Shown in pieces: positions 1 through 6,946 of a stretch of DNA of 7,640 nucleotides. The notes beneath the pieces are model-generated. The model ran no database searches. It saw only the letters and a list, made by a program, of their open reading frames with translations, and had not been told where the DNA came from. Origin of the DNA: Nitrospira sp. ST-bin4 (GTDB lineage: Bacteria > Nitrospirota > Nitrospiria > Nitrospirales > Nitrospiraceae); assembly GCA_002083565.1 (NCBI GenBank), contig MSXM01000080.1, forward strand, positions 1 to 7,640, read 5' to 3'. Numbering within the stretch: position 1 is the stretch's first letter; each line of letters starts with the position of its first letter. The position numbers were made by a program, and so were the translations under genes.

Positions 1-225
1 ATCGCAGGAGCCGGTGTTGCAGGGATTCCCGAAGCAGGAATGATTATCATGCCGCTGGTCCTCACCGCCGCCGGTCTGCCGGACGAGGTGATCCTGGCGG
101 CGATTCCACTCATTATGACCGTGGATTGGATCATCGCCCGTGCCCGCTCTGCCGTGAACGTCATGAGCGACATGCTCGTGGCGATCTTGCTTGATGCGGG
201 ACAACGGACAGCCCTCCACAAGTGA
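1..225 (+). CDS. Dicarboxylate/amino acid:cation symporter (SDF/DAACS family), C-terminal fragment
   Basis: The reading frame is open from base 1 to a TGA at 223-225, giving the last 74 residues of a membrane transporter whose 5' part lies outside the window. The fragment begins with GAGVAGIPEAG, the tip of re-entrant hairpin HP2, which acts as the extracellular gate in this family. It continues with the final transmembrane helix, VDWIIARARSAVNVMSD, which carries substrate and sodium ligands. Aligned by eye to the archaeal homologue GltPh, D390, R397, N401 and D405 are kept, D394 is replaced by Ala and T398 by Ser. The family (GltP, GltT, DctA) imports C4-dicarboxylates, glutamate or aspartate with sodium or protons across the inner membrane. 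The Arg suits a carboxylate substrate. Loss of D394, which contacts the substrate amino group in GltPh, argues against a classical aspartate/glutamate carrier. The exact substrate cannot be set from this fragment. Confidence 0.88.
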   Translation: MAGAGVAGIPEAGMIIMPLVLTAAGLPDEVILAAIPLIMTVDWIIARARSAVNVMSDMLVAILLDAGQRTALHK

Positions 226-279
226 CCGCACCCGGACCTGTTCTGCGCGGGCTTCTCGCATTCCGTCGGGCCGCCCTGT

Positions 280-1080
280 ATGCTCGGCATCACTATGGCT
301 CGCTGGTTACTTCCAAAACAGGACCCCTGGTCTACGCCGTTCGCCGAAACGTTGTTGTCGCAATTATCGTTGGCACCGGGCCTGCACATTCTCGACGTCG
401 CATCGGGACATGGCATTCCCGCCTTCTATCTCGCCGAGCAGGTCGGGTCAACGGGACGGGTGCTTGGCATCGATCTCAGCGCAGGCCAAGTCGCCCGTGC
501 CCGGGCCATTCAAGGGACACAGCTCCCTTGGTTGTCGTTCGCATGCCACGATGTCCGCACGTTGCCGGATGAATTGCCCCTGTTCGATCGCATCACCGGA
601 AACCTCTCCGTCATGTTTTTCCGTCCCAACCGCGAGGAGACCTTGCACGGATTGATCCGCCATCTGCGGCCCGGCGGCCAGCTGGTGCTGACCTTTCCGT
701 CGCTCGGCACGTTCGACTCGCTCTGGCAACGGGTCGATCGTGAATTGCTTCGGCGAGGCCACAGCGCAGAGCGGGAACGTTTCCATGTTTATCTGGCCGA
801 GCGGCCTTCAGCGAAAGATGCCCGCCGGTGGCTTTCGGCTTTCGCGATGATCGGCATTGCGGTGATTGAACAGCCGTTGGAAGTAGTCAGTGGGCCAGGC
901 CGGGCTTTTCTGAATCATCCGTTGCTCCGTGGTGGATTCCTGGACGACGTGTACGAATGTTTCGAGGATCAAAGGCAGGCAGACGACATGATGAGGGCGA
1001 TCTCGGCGGACCTGGCCAGTTTCAGCCCGCTTATCGCCCTGCGCTGCGTGATGTCGGGCTGGAAGGCTGCCGCGCACTAG
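280..1080 (+). CDS. Class I SAM-dependent methyltransferase
   Basis: This 266-residue soluble protein has the Rossmann-type methyltransferase core. Motif I is LDVASGHGIPAF (residues 38-49, SAM-binding glycine loop). GIDLS follows at 63-67, with an Asp that should bind the SAM ribose. D91 lies at the end of strand 3 (ACHD), FDRITGNL at 102-109 is the motif IV region, and LRPGG at 129-133 precedes strand 5. The C-terminal half (about 150-266) is probably substrate-specific and I recognise nothing in it. The substrate is unknown; the layout resembles the broad Methyltransf_11/25 or UbiE-like groups, but no quinone or sterol signature is evident. ATG 280 is the first ATG after the in-frame stop of the upstream transporter gene. 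ATG 295 (MARWLLPK) is an equally possible start, and neither has a convincing Shine-Dalgarno site. The 54-bp gap suggests read-through from the transporter gene. The gene ends on a CTAG shared with the convergent hrpB. Confidence 0.85.
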   Translation: MLGITMARWLLPKQDPWSTPFAETLLSQLSLAPGLHILDVASGHGIPAFYLAEQVGSTGRVLGIDLSAGQVARARAIQGTQLPWLSFACHDVRTLPDELPLFDRITGNLSVMFFRPNREETLHGLIRHLRPGGQLVLTFPSLGTFDSLWQRVDRELLRRGHSAERERFHVYLAERPSAKDARRWLSAFAMIGIAVIEQPLEVVSGPGRAFLNHPLLRGGFLDDVYECFEDQRQADDMMRAISADLASFSPLIALRCVMSGWKAAAH

Positions 1081-3602
1081 GGTGCTCTTCGTTTGGCCTT
1101 CGCCGTCGGAGGGGCGGTGAGGGGATCGTCTGGCCAGTGATGCTTGGGATAGCGGCCGCGCAGTTCTTTCCGCACATCGTGGTAGGTGTTGCGCCAGAAC
1201 CCGGCCAGATCTTGGGTGACTTGAACCGGCCGTTTGGCCGGCGACAGCAGATGCAGCATGACGGGAATCCTGCCGCCTGCCACACGGGGTGTATCCTGGC
1301 AGCCGAACAGTTCTTGGAGCCGCACGGCCAGTACGGGCATCTCAGAGCCCTCGTAATCGAGTCGGACATGGGAGCCGCTCGGCACGGTGAGATGAGTTGG
1401 GGCGAGACGGTCCAGTTGATGTCGCTGCTCCCACGTCAGCAACGCATGGAGCGGCGTGGCGAGATCCATCCGCCTGACGCGATCCAGGGTGGTGATGCCG
1501 GTGAGATAGGGACCGAGCCACTGATCGATGGTGTGCAACAAGGTCTCATCTGACAGATCGGGCCAGCGCGACTCACTTCCATCGGCTCGGCGGAGTAACT
1601 GGACGCGGGCACGCCATTGCTGCAACTCCGGCGTCCAGCCCAGCGCGGCCAGTCCTGACTGCCGAACTCCCTGAGCGAGTGCAGTTGCGATCTGCGAGGG
1701 ATCGGGCTTCGAGAGAGGCTGTTGTGAGAGTACGAGTGATCCTAAGCAGTGTTGTCTCGTCGCCCGCACACTTTGGGTCTTGTCATCCCATGCCACTGCT
1801 TCAGTCTCCACGATATGCTTTTCATACAGGTCCGCCAAGGCAGTCCTCGATACCGGTGCGGCCAGATCGATGCGGGCCCATTGTTGGCCGCCGTCCAACT
1901 CAGCAATGACGATGTAGTCTTCCGTGCCGAGCGGGTCGGGGCCGGCAAAGGAAGCGCCGCGTCCATTGGCCATCAGATATCGTGACTCGCCGCCGTCCTG
2001 CCGCTGGGCGATCCGGTCAGGATAGGCCAGCGCCAGCAGGAGCCCCACCTGATCGAGTTGGTCCTTTGTATTTGACCGTTCTGCCGTTGTGGTGCGGGCG
2101 AGCTGCCGGCGCCAGAGATCTGCCGTCCGTTTGATACGCTGGGCGGCGCCACGATCGATCGTCGCGCCGCCGGCAGGATCCTGTTGCCCATACAGGGCAT
2201 CAAGTCTGATCCGGAGATCGGCATTCCGACGCCCCTGATGGTGTCGGAATATATCGCGTTCACTCAGGAGTGCCGCGATGTCGCAGGCGAGAGTCGCCAT
2301 GCTCAGAGACTGCGCCCTGAGAATCATATGTGCAAGGCGGGGATGCAGCGACAGTTCGGCCATCGCTCGTCCGTGAGGAGTAATGACGCCATTGGAATCC
2401 AGGGCGCCTAATCGGGTCAACAATTCTCTTGCCTGTGTGACCGCTCCCGAAGGGGGAGGGGTCAGCCAGGATAGTTCAGAGGGATCGCGGACGCCCCACA
2501 GCACAAGTTCCAAGACGAGCGGGGTAAGATCGGCTTCCAGTATTTCCGGAGGTCGGCGAGGAGTGAGGGATAGTTGCTCCCGCTCGGTCCAGAGGCGGTA
2601 ACAGATCCCCGGTTCCAGGCGTCCGGCTCGACCACGCCGTTGCTCAGCGGAGTCCTGAGTGACACGACTGGTCTCCAATCGGGTCAAGCCAGAGCGGGGA
2701 TCGAACCTCGGGGCGCGTAACTGCCCCGCATCGATCACGACACGCACACCGTCGATCGTCAGGCTGGTTTCGGCGATCGATGTTGCCAGCACGATTTTTC
2801 TAACGCCTGGTTTGGCAGGTTCGATGGCGGCGTCCTGTAACGCTTGTGGCAAATCGCCGTGAAGCGGCGCGACAAGTATGTTCGGCCCAAGGGCTGCGTC
2901 GAGCAGCGTCCGTTCGATCCGCCGAATTTCCGCCATGCCAGGCAGAAAAACCAAGAGACTTCCCTGTTCGTGTGCGAGCGCCCGTCGGATAATTTGGGTG
3001 ACGGCGAGGTCGAGACGGGCGGAAACCGGCTGGTCCAGATAGCAGGTTTCGACCGGAAACATCCGGCCGTCGCATCGGATCGTGGGTGCCTGGCCGAGCA
3101 GTAATCCGACCGGTCCGCAGTCCAACGTAGCCGACATGACAAGCAGGCGAAGATCCATACGAAACAGCCGTTGTGTTTCCAGGCAAAGCGCCAACCCTGT
3201 ATCTGCCTGCAGGCTCCGCTCGTGAAATTCGTCGAACAGGACCATCGCGTAGGCCTCAAGCGACGGATCATGCTGGAGCAGGCGCGTGAGAATTCCTTCC
3301 GTGACCACCTCGATTCGCGTCCTTGGTCCAACCTTCGTATCCAGCCGCATCCGGTAGCCAACCGTTTCACCGACTGATTCATTGAGTGTGACGGCCATCC
3401 GATGGGCTGCTGCACGGGCGGCCAGTCGGCGCGGCTCCAGCATGAGGAGTTTCTTGCCGTGGAGCCAGGAGGCGTCGAGGAAGGCCAGCGGGATGCGAGT
3501 GGTTTTGCCGGCTCCGGGAGGCGCGGTTAAGACCGCATTAGGCCTATCCCGAAGAGTTCGCAGGATTTCCGGTAGCACGGCTTCTATTGGCAAGCTGGAC
3601 AT
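1077..3602 (-). CDS. hrpB: ATP-dependent helicase HrpB
   Basis: This is an 841-residue superfamily 2 DEAH-like helicase, close to the usual HrpB size of a little over 800. Motifs in order: APPGAGKTT (27-35, Walker A), EPRRLAARAAA (56-66, Ia), VVTEGILTRLL (99-109), DEFH (124-127, Walker B), MSAT (156-159, III), LVFLPG (217-222, IV), LHGDLP (247-252), ATSIAETSLTI (273-283, V) and QRRGRAGR (321-328, VI). The HA2-type helical region follows. The C-terminus carries the HrpB hallmark, with AGFWRNTYHDVRKELRGRYP followed by KHHWPDDP. HrpB is cytosolic and probably remodels RNA or RNP; its cellular role is poorly defined in most bacteria. The frame stays open 33 codons further upstream, but I start at ATG 3602 (MSSLPIEAVLPEIL) because homology begins there. 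An AAGGAG lies 14 nt upstream, a rather long spacing, and the longer form would run into the divergent small gene. No frameshift or missing motif is visible. Confidence 0.96.
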   Translation of the reverse strand: MSSLPIEAVLPEILRTLRDRPNAVLTAPPGAGKTTRIPLAFLDASWLHGKKLLMLEPRRLAARAAAHRMAVTLNESVGETVGYRMRLDTKVGPRTRIEVVTEGILTRLLQHDPSLEAYAMVLFDEFHERSLQADTGLALCLETQRLFRMDLRLLVMSATLDCGPVGLLLGQAPTIRCDGRMFPVETCYLDQPVSARLDLAVTQIIRRALAHEQGSLLVFLPGMAEIRRIERTLLDAALGPNILVAPLHGDLPQALQDAAIEPAKPGVRKIVLATSIAETSLTIDGVRVVIDAGQLRAPRFDPRSGLTRLETSRVTQDSAEQRRGRAGRLEPGICYRLWTEREQLSLTPRRPPEILEADLTPLVLELVLWGVRDPSELSWLTPPPSGAVTQARELLTRLGALDSNGVITPHGRAMAELSLHPRLAHMILRAQSLSMATLACDIAALLSERDIFRHHQGRRNADLRIRLDALYGQQDPAGGATIDRGAAQRIKRTADLWRRQLARTTTAERSNTKDQLDQVGLLLALAYPDRIAQRQDGGESRYLMANGRGASFAGPDPLGTEDYIVIAELDGGQQWARIDLAAPVSRTALADLYEKHIVETEAVAWDDKTQSVRATRQHCLGSLVLSQQPLSKPDPSQIATALAQGVRQSGLAALGWTPELQQWRARVQLLRRADGSESRWPDLSDETLLHTIDQWLGPYLTGITTLDRVRRMDLATPLHALLTWEQRHQLDRLAPTHLTVPSGSHVRLDYEGSEMPVLAVRLQELFGCQDTPRVAGGRIPVMLHLLSPAKRPVQVTQDLAGFWRNTYHDVRKELRGRYPKHHWPDDPLTAPPTAKAKRRAP

Positions 3603-3673
3603 GGTAGGGTTCAGCACTCCTTGCGAAGTGAGACTGTACCAGACTTGCAAGGATAAGGGAGCGTTTTTCGGGC

Positions 3674-3871
3674 ATGGCACTGTATCGATGGACGGAAGCA
3701 AAACCCACGGATCCAGGCTGGTATTGGTTTCGTGGGCAGGCCCATGAAGCAGATCCGTTCATCGTGTTGGTAGATGCCGTGGGGCAGTTCCAATGGCCGG
3801 ACGGCGGATATCAAGAAGTCGCACTGGCCAAAGGGGAGTGGGCAGGGCCGATCGAGGAACCAGAAGAATAG
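3674..3871 (+). CDS. Small acidic protein with a PGWYWF motif, function unknown
   Basis: This is a 65-residue protein too small for most known families. It is preceded by AAGGGAG, 12 nt before the ATG, a good ribosome-binding site. The sequence is rich in aromatics (W6, the PGWYWFR run, FQWPDGGYQ, GEWAG) and ends in an acidic tail, PIEEPEE. It has no signal peptide, membrane segment or cysteine pair, so it should be a small cytosolic folded domain, perhaps all-beta. The early W...PT.PGWYWFR pattern loosely recalls short proteins of the DUF551 kind (W..V.D.LP..G), but I cannot assign it. It diverges from hrpB across 71 bp and lies 87 bp upstream of deaD on the same strand, so it may be the first gene of the deaD transcript. 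The composition and Shine-Dalgarno site make it more credible than a chance reading frame. Confidence 0.7.
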   Translation: MALYRWTEAKPTDPGWYWFRGQAHEADPFIVLVDAVGQFQWPDGGYQEVALAKGEWAGPIEEPEE

Positions 3872-3943
3872 CTGAATATCATCCGGTCGTCCATCTTGCC
3901 TGCTGCCAGCGCACACAAGTCAATGACGCATAGGAATCACATA

Positions 3944-3961
3944 GAAAGGTAGCACTGCTTG
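3944..3961 (+). promoter_or_regulatory. Ribosome-binding site fixing a TTG start for deaD
   Basis: GAAAGG lies 9 nt before the TTG at 3959-3961. The only upstream in-frame ATG (3923) is closed off by a TAG at 3950-3952. The TTG is therefore the earliest possible start in this frame and has correct spacing. The protein then begins MSTKHDSTQEP about 20 residues before the Q-motif region, as expected for the family. Confidence 0.7.
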
Positions 3962-5731
3962 TCTACGAAACACGATAGTACACAGGAACCCACGACACCG
4001 GCGGCGACCGGATTTTCTCCGGGCTTTGCGGCGTTGGGCTTGGAAGCGTCCTTACTGGCCACCTTGGATGCGCTGGGGTATGAAGAGCCGACACCCATAC
4101 AACGGGAAGCAATCCCTCCGCTCTTGGCCGGCAAAGACTTACTGGGCCAAGCCGCAACCGGAACGGGCAAGACCGCTGCATTTGCGCTGCCGCTCCTTCA
4201 GCGCATCGCGCATGGGGTCAAACAACGTCCCGCTGCACTGGTCTTGGTGCCGACCCGTGAGTTGGCGATTCAAGTCGGAGAGGCCGTTCAGCGGTATGGC
4301 AAGGAATTGCGTATTTCGGTGCTGGCCTTGTACGGCGGGCAAGCGATCAGTCCACAGTTCCATGCGTTGAAGCGAGGCGTTGACGTGGTTGTGGCGACAC
4401 CGGGACGGGCGCTCGATCACATTCGCCGCCAGACGTTGAAGCTCGCGCATGTGCAAACCGTGGTTCTGGACGAAGCTGATGAGATGCTCGACATGGGTTT
4501 TGCCGATGATCTCGATGCGATCCTGCTTCAAACGCCGGCAACTAAACAGACGGCCTTGTTTTCAGCGACGATGCCTCCGCGCATCAAGTCGATTGCGCAC
4601 CGACATCTCAAACATCCCGTTGAGATCACAATTGCAAAGGAACCGGTAAAGGCCGGGACTGCGCCAAAAGTTCAACAAACGGCCTATGTCGTGGCAAGAC
4701 AGCATCGCGGCGCAGCCCTGGCTCGTATATTGGATGTGGCTGGCCCGAAGTCTGCGCTGGTGTTCTGCAGGACTCGTGTGGAGGTAGATGAAGTCACCGC
4801 GATGTTGAACGGGCGGGGCCGCCGGGCCGAAGCCATTCATGGAGGGATGAGCCAGCAGCAGCGGGATCGCGTGATGAATGCATTCCGATCAGGCCAAACA
4901 GAACTTTTAGTCGCCACCGATGTCGCCGCGCGCGGCCTCGACATTCCGCACGTTTCACATGTGATTAACTTCGATTTGCCCTCTTCCGCCGAGGTCTATG
5001 TGCATCGAATCGGCCGAACCGGCCGGGCCGGTCGTGAAGGAGTCGCCATCACTATCCTCGATCCGCGCGAACAACGTCTTTTACGAAGCATCGAAATTCA
5101 TACGAAGTCCAAGGTGATCGTTGCACAGGTTCCGACCGTCGCAGATCTTCGAGCTACCAGGCTGGAACGGACTAAGACAGCCGTGAAGGAGATCCTGGAT
5201 GCAGGAGAATTAGAACCGTTTCTGGCTGTCGCTGAGGCGCTGGCGGGAGCCGGACGCCCGATTGAGGTGGCGGCTGCCGCGATGAAATTGATCCATCGCG
5301 CGCAGGGTGGCGAACAATCAGAGCAAGAGATCCCGGGTCCGCTCAGCCGCGCTCCTGAGCCCTATCGGCCTCAGCCCCGGTCTGCACCCTATCAGGCGGG
5401 ACGCCATTCGTCTGGAGATCGTCCAGGACGTCTCATTATGCGGCCGGGGACGAGGCCACCAGCAGGGAGGACAACGCAGAGTGCCGGCGAACCAGGAATG
5501 GCACGTTTGTATGTGGGGGCGGGGCGAGAGTCGGGCATCAGACCCGGTGATCTGGTCGGTGCCATTGCAAACGAAGCCAAGGTTAACGCCGGCGTGATCG
5601 GTGCTATTGAAATCGAAGAGCGGTTTTCGATCGTGGATGTTCCGGCCGGGATGGCCAAGGGAATCCTGGAAGCGCTCAGCCGGTCCCGTATCAAAGGGCG
5701 AAAGGTCCCGGTGCGTGTCTTCAAGGACTGA
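3959..5731 (+). CDS. deaD: DEAD-box ATP-dependent RNA helicase, DeaD/CsdA type
   Basis: This 590-residue enzyme unwinds short RNA duplexes and, in characterised relatives, helps ribosome assembly and mRNA turnover, often in the cold. All core motifs are present: Q motif (F23 to PTPIQ 44-48), AATGTGKT (65-72, I), PTRELA (98-103, Ia), TPGR (147-150, Ib), DEAD (171-174, II), SAT (202-204, III), VFCRT (268-272, IV), ATDVAARGLD (319-328, V) and HRIGRTGRAGR (349-359, VI). A linker at about 450-512 is rich in Pro, Gly, Arg and Ser and is probably disordered. Residues 514-590 (MARLYVGAGRESGIRPGDLV through KVPVRVFKD) match the DbpA-type RNA-binding domain. The protein stops right after that domain and lacks the long basic tail of E. 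coli DeaD. Presence of this domain favours DeaD or DbpA over RhlE or SrmB. DbpA is the main alternative, but the overall length fits DeaD better. Start TTG is supported by a Shine-Dalgarno site. The gene may be co-transcribed with the small gene upstream. Confidence 0.95.
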   Translation: MSTKHDSTQEPTTPAATGFSPGFAALGLEASLLATLDALGYEEPTPIQREAIPPLLAGKDLLGQAATGTGKTAAFALPLLQRIAHGVKQRPAALVLVPTRELAIQVGEAVQRYGKELRISVLALYGGQAISPQFHALKRGVDVVVATPGRALDHIRRQTLKLAHVQTVVLDEADEMLDMGFADDLDAILLQTPATKQTALFSATMPPRIKSIAHRHLKHPVEITIAKEPVKAGTAPKVQQTAYVVARQHRGAALARILDVAGPKSALVFCRTRVEVDEVTAMLNGRGRRAEAIHGGMSQQQRDRVMNAFRSGQTELLVATDVAARGLDIPHVSHVINFDLPSSAEVYVHRIGRTGRAGREGVAITILDPREQRLLRSIEIHTKSKVIVAQVPTVADLRATRLERTKTAVKEILDAGELEPFLAVAEALAGAGRPIEVAAAAMKLIHRAQGGEQSEQEIPGPLSRAPEPYRPQPRSAPYQAGRHSSGDRPGRLIMRPGTRPPAGRTTQSAGEPGMARLYVGAGRESGIRPGDLVGAIANEAKVNAGVIGAIEIEERFSIVDVPAGMAKGILEALSRSRIKGRKVPVRVFKD

Positions 5732-5772
5732 CGGCTGGCAATCGTGAATCAACCAGTGAGGGCAGGGAGGCC

Positions 5773-6786
5773 ATGAACACACGTACGGTAACTCCAGTGA
5801 AGATTCTGCAACTCGGTACTGGGTTTTGGGGTTCAAAGACGTTATTGAGTGCGGTCGAGCTAGGTCTGTTCACGGAGTTGGCCAAAGGTTCGCTTGATGC
5901 AGCCACACTGGCTAACCGGTTGCATCTTCATCCTCGTAGCGCGCGTGATTTCTTTGATGCGCTGGTGGCGCTGGGCATGTTGAACCGAACCGGCACGCGC
6001 TATGGCAATACCCCGGAAACCGCCCGGTTCCTCGACCGCAACAAACCTTCTTATGTCGGCGGCATTCTGGAAATGTGCAACGCGCGGCTTTATCCGTTCT
6101 GGTGGACATTGACGGAAGGGCTTCGCACCGGCAAGCCGCAGAACGAAGTCAAAAGCGGGGGAGACTTTTTCAGGACATTGTATGCCGACCCTGAGAGACT
6201 CACTGGATTTCTCAAGGCCATGACCGGCATCAGTATCGGCTCGGCGCAAGTCATTGCCAAAAAGTTTCCCTGGAAGAAATACAAAACATTTGTGGATGTT
6301 GGTTGCGCTCAGGGCGGAGTGGCGGTCGAGATTGCCCTTGGGCACAAGCATCTGAACGGTGTCGGGATGGATTTGCCGGTTGTGCAACCGGTGTTTGAAT
6401 CCTATGCGCAGGAGCGAGGAGTTGGGAAGCGGCTCCGATTCCATCCGGGGGACTTCTTCAAAGATCAGCTGCCGACGTGTGACGTCATCGTCATGGGCCA
6501 TATTCTCCACGACTGGAATTTGGACGAGAAGATGATGCTGCTTCGTAAGTCATACGAGGCGCTCACACCGGGCGGGGCATTGATTGTCCATGAAGCGCTT
6601 ATCGACGACGAGCGCAAGAAGAATGCATTTGGACTGTTAATGAGTCTCAATATGCTGATCGAAACCCACGGTGGATTCGACTTTACCGGCGCAGATTGCC
6701 GTAAATGGATGAAAGAGACCGGGTTCAAGCGGACGCAGGTCACTCCATTGGCAGGGCCGGACGGGATGGTGGTGGGATTCAAATGA
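5773..6786 (+). CDS. SAM-dependent O-methyltransferase (COMT/CrtF-like family 2)
   Basis: This 337-residue protein has two domains. Residues about 10-95 form a winged-helix dimerisation domain (LGTGFWGSKTLLSAVELGLF, then ARDFFDALVALGML), which in this family builds the homodimer and part of the substrate pocket. Residues about 165-337 form the methyltransferase core: VDVGCAQGG (174-182, motif I), MDLP (199-202, SAM-ribose acid D200), GDFF (226-229), HILHDWNLDE (243-252) with H246 at the catalytic-base position of plant O-methyltransferases, and LTPGG (264-268). The family methylates hydroxyls of small aromatics, polyketides or carotenoids (hydroxyneurosporene in CrtF). No biosynthetic partner genes are in the window, so the substrate is open, and CrtF should not be assumed. 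A purine-rich GAGGGCAGGGAGG precedes the ATG; the 5' GAGG has usable spacing of about 11 nt. It lies 41 bp after deaD and may share its transcript. Confidence 0.9.
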   Translation: MNTRTVTPVKILQLGTGFWGSKTLLSAVELGLFTELAKGSLDAATLANRLHLHPRSARDFFDALVALGMLNRTGTRYGNTPETARFLDRNKPSYVGGILEMCNARLYPFWWTLTEGLRTGKPQNEVKSGGDFFRTLYADPERLTGFLKAMTGISIGSAQVIAKKFPWKKYKTFVDVGCAQGGVAVEIALGHKHLNGVGMDLPVVQPVFESYAQERGVGKRLRFHPGDFFKDQLPTCDVIVMGHILHDWNLDEKMMLLRKSYEALTPGGALIVHEALIDDERKKNAFGLLMSLNMLIETHGGFDFTGADCRKWMKETGFKRTQVTPLAGPDGMVVGFK

Positions 6787-6946
6787 GAAGTGGCTCGTGG
6801 TGCACAAGCCACGCGCCTGGCTGCCACAGAGATTGATGGGACATGGCAACAACGTAGGTAATGCTGACCAGTCTCGGCACGGAGACAGTGATTCGGAAAC
6901 GAGCGTTAGGAATATTGCGAAACGTGTGCATGATTAATTTGTCTGG
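6787..6946. other. Convergent intergenic gap
   Basis: These 160 bp separate two genes that end towards each other. Apart from the hairpin at its left end I see no reading frame with a Shine-Dalgarno site, no RNA gene and no repeat. The right part (about 6900-6950) is somewhat AT-richer but shows no clear T-tract hairpin for the Sel1 gene. Confidence 0.6.
6790..6812 (+). terminator. Hairpin just after the O-methyltransferase stop, possible transcription end
   Basis: GTGGCT (6790-6795) pairs with AGCCAC (6807-6812). Inside that stem, after one C/A mismatch, GTG (6797-6799) pairs with CAC (6803-6805) around a GTG triloop. It begins 3 nt after the TGA and lies between convergent genes, where a terminator is expected. 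No run of T follows on the + strand, so it is not a canonical intrinsic terminator; it could instead protect a 3' end or act with Rho. Confidence 0.4.

Noticed and set aside
957..1553. 198-codon open frame on the + strand across the 3' end of hrpB
   Set aside because: It lies antisense to the conserved HrpB C-terminal domain, overlaps the methyltransferase end and has no recognisable domain; it is a GC-driven shadow.
2759..3415. 218-codon open frame on the - strand inside hrpB
   Set aside because: It is in another frame of the helicase motor domains, and its Trp/Arg/Ser-heavy composition is typical of out-of-frame GC-rich coding.
3603..3701. 33-codon N-terminal extension of hrpB, giving an 874-residue form
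   Set aside because: The extra residues lack helicase homology and overlap the start of the divergent small gene; ATG 3602 has an upstream AAGGAG and begins right at the conserved N-terminus.
3923..3952. ATG 3923 as an alternative start of deaD
   Set aside because: The frame closes at TAG 3950-3952 after nine codons, before the helicase frame begins.
5318..5836. 172-codon - strand frame opposite the deaD 3' end
   Set aside because: It is antisense to the DeaD linker and RNA-binding domain and to the next gene's start, with no domain or ribosome-binding site of note.
5860..6510. 216-codon - strand frame opposite the O-methyltransferase
   Set aside because: It mirrors a clearly conserved enzyme gene and shows no family resemblance of its own.
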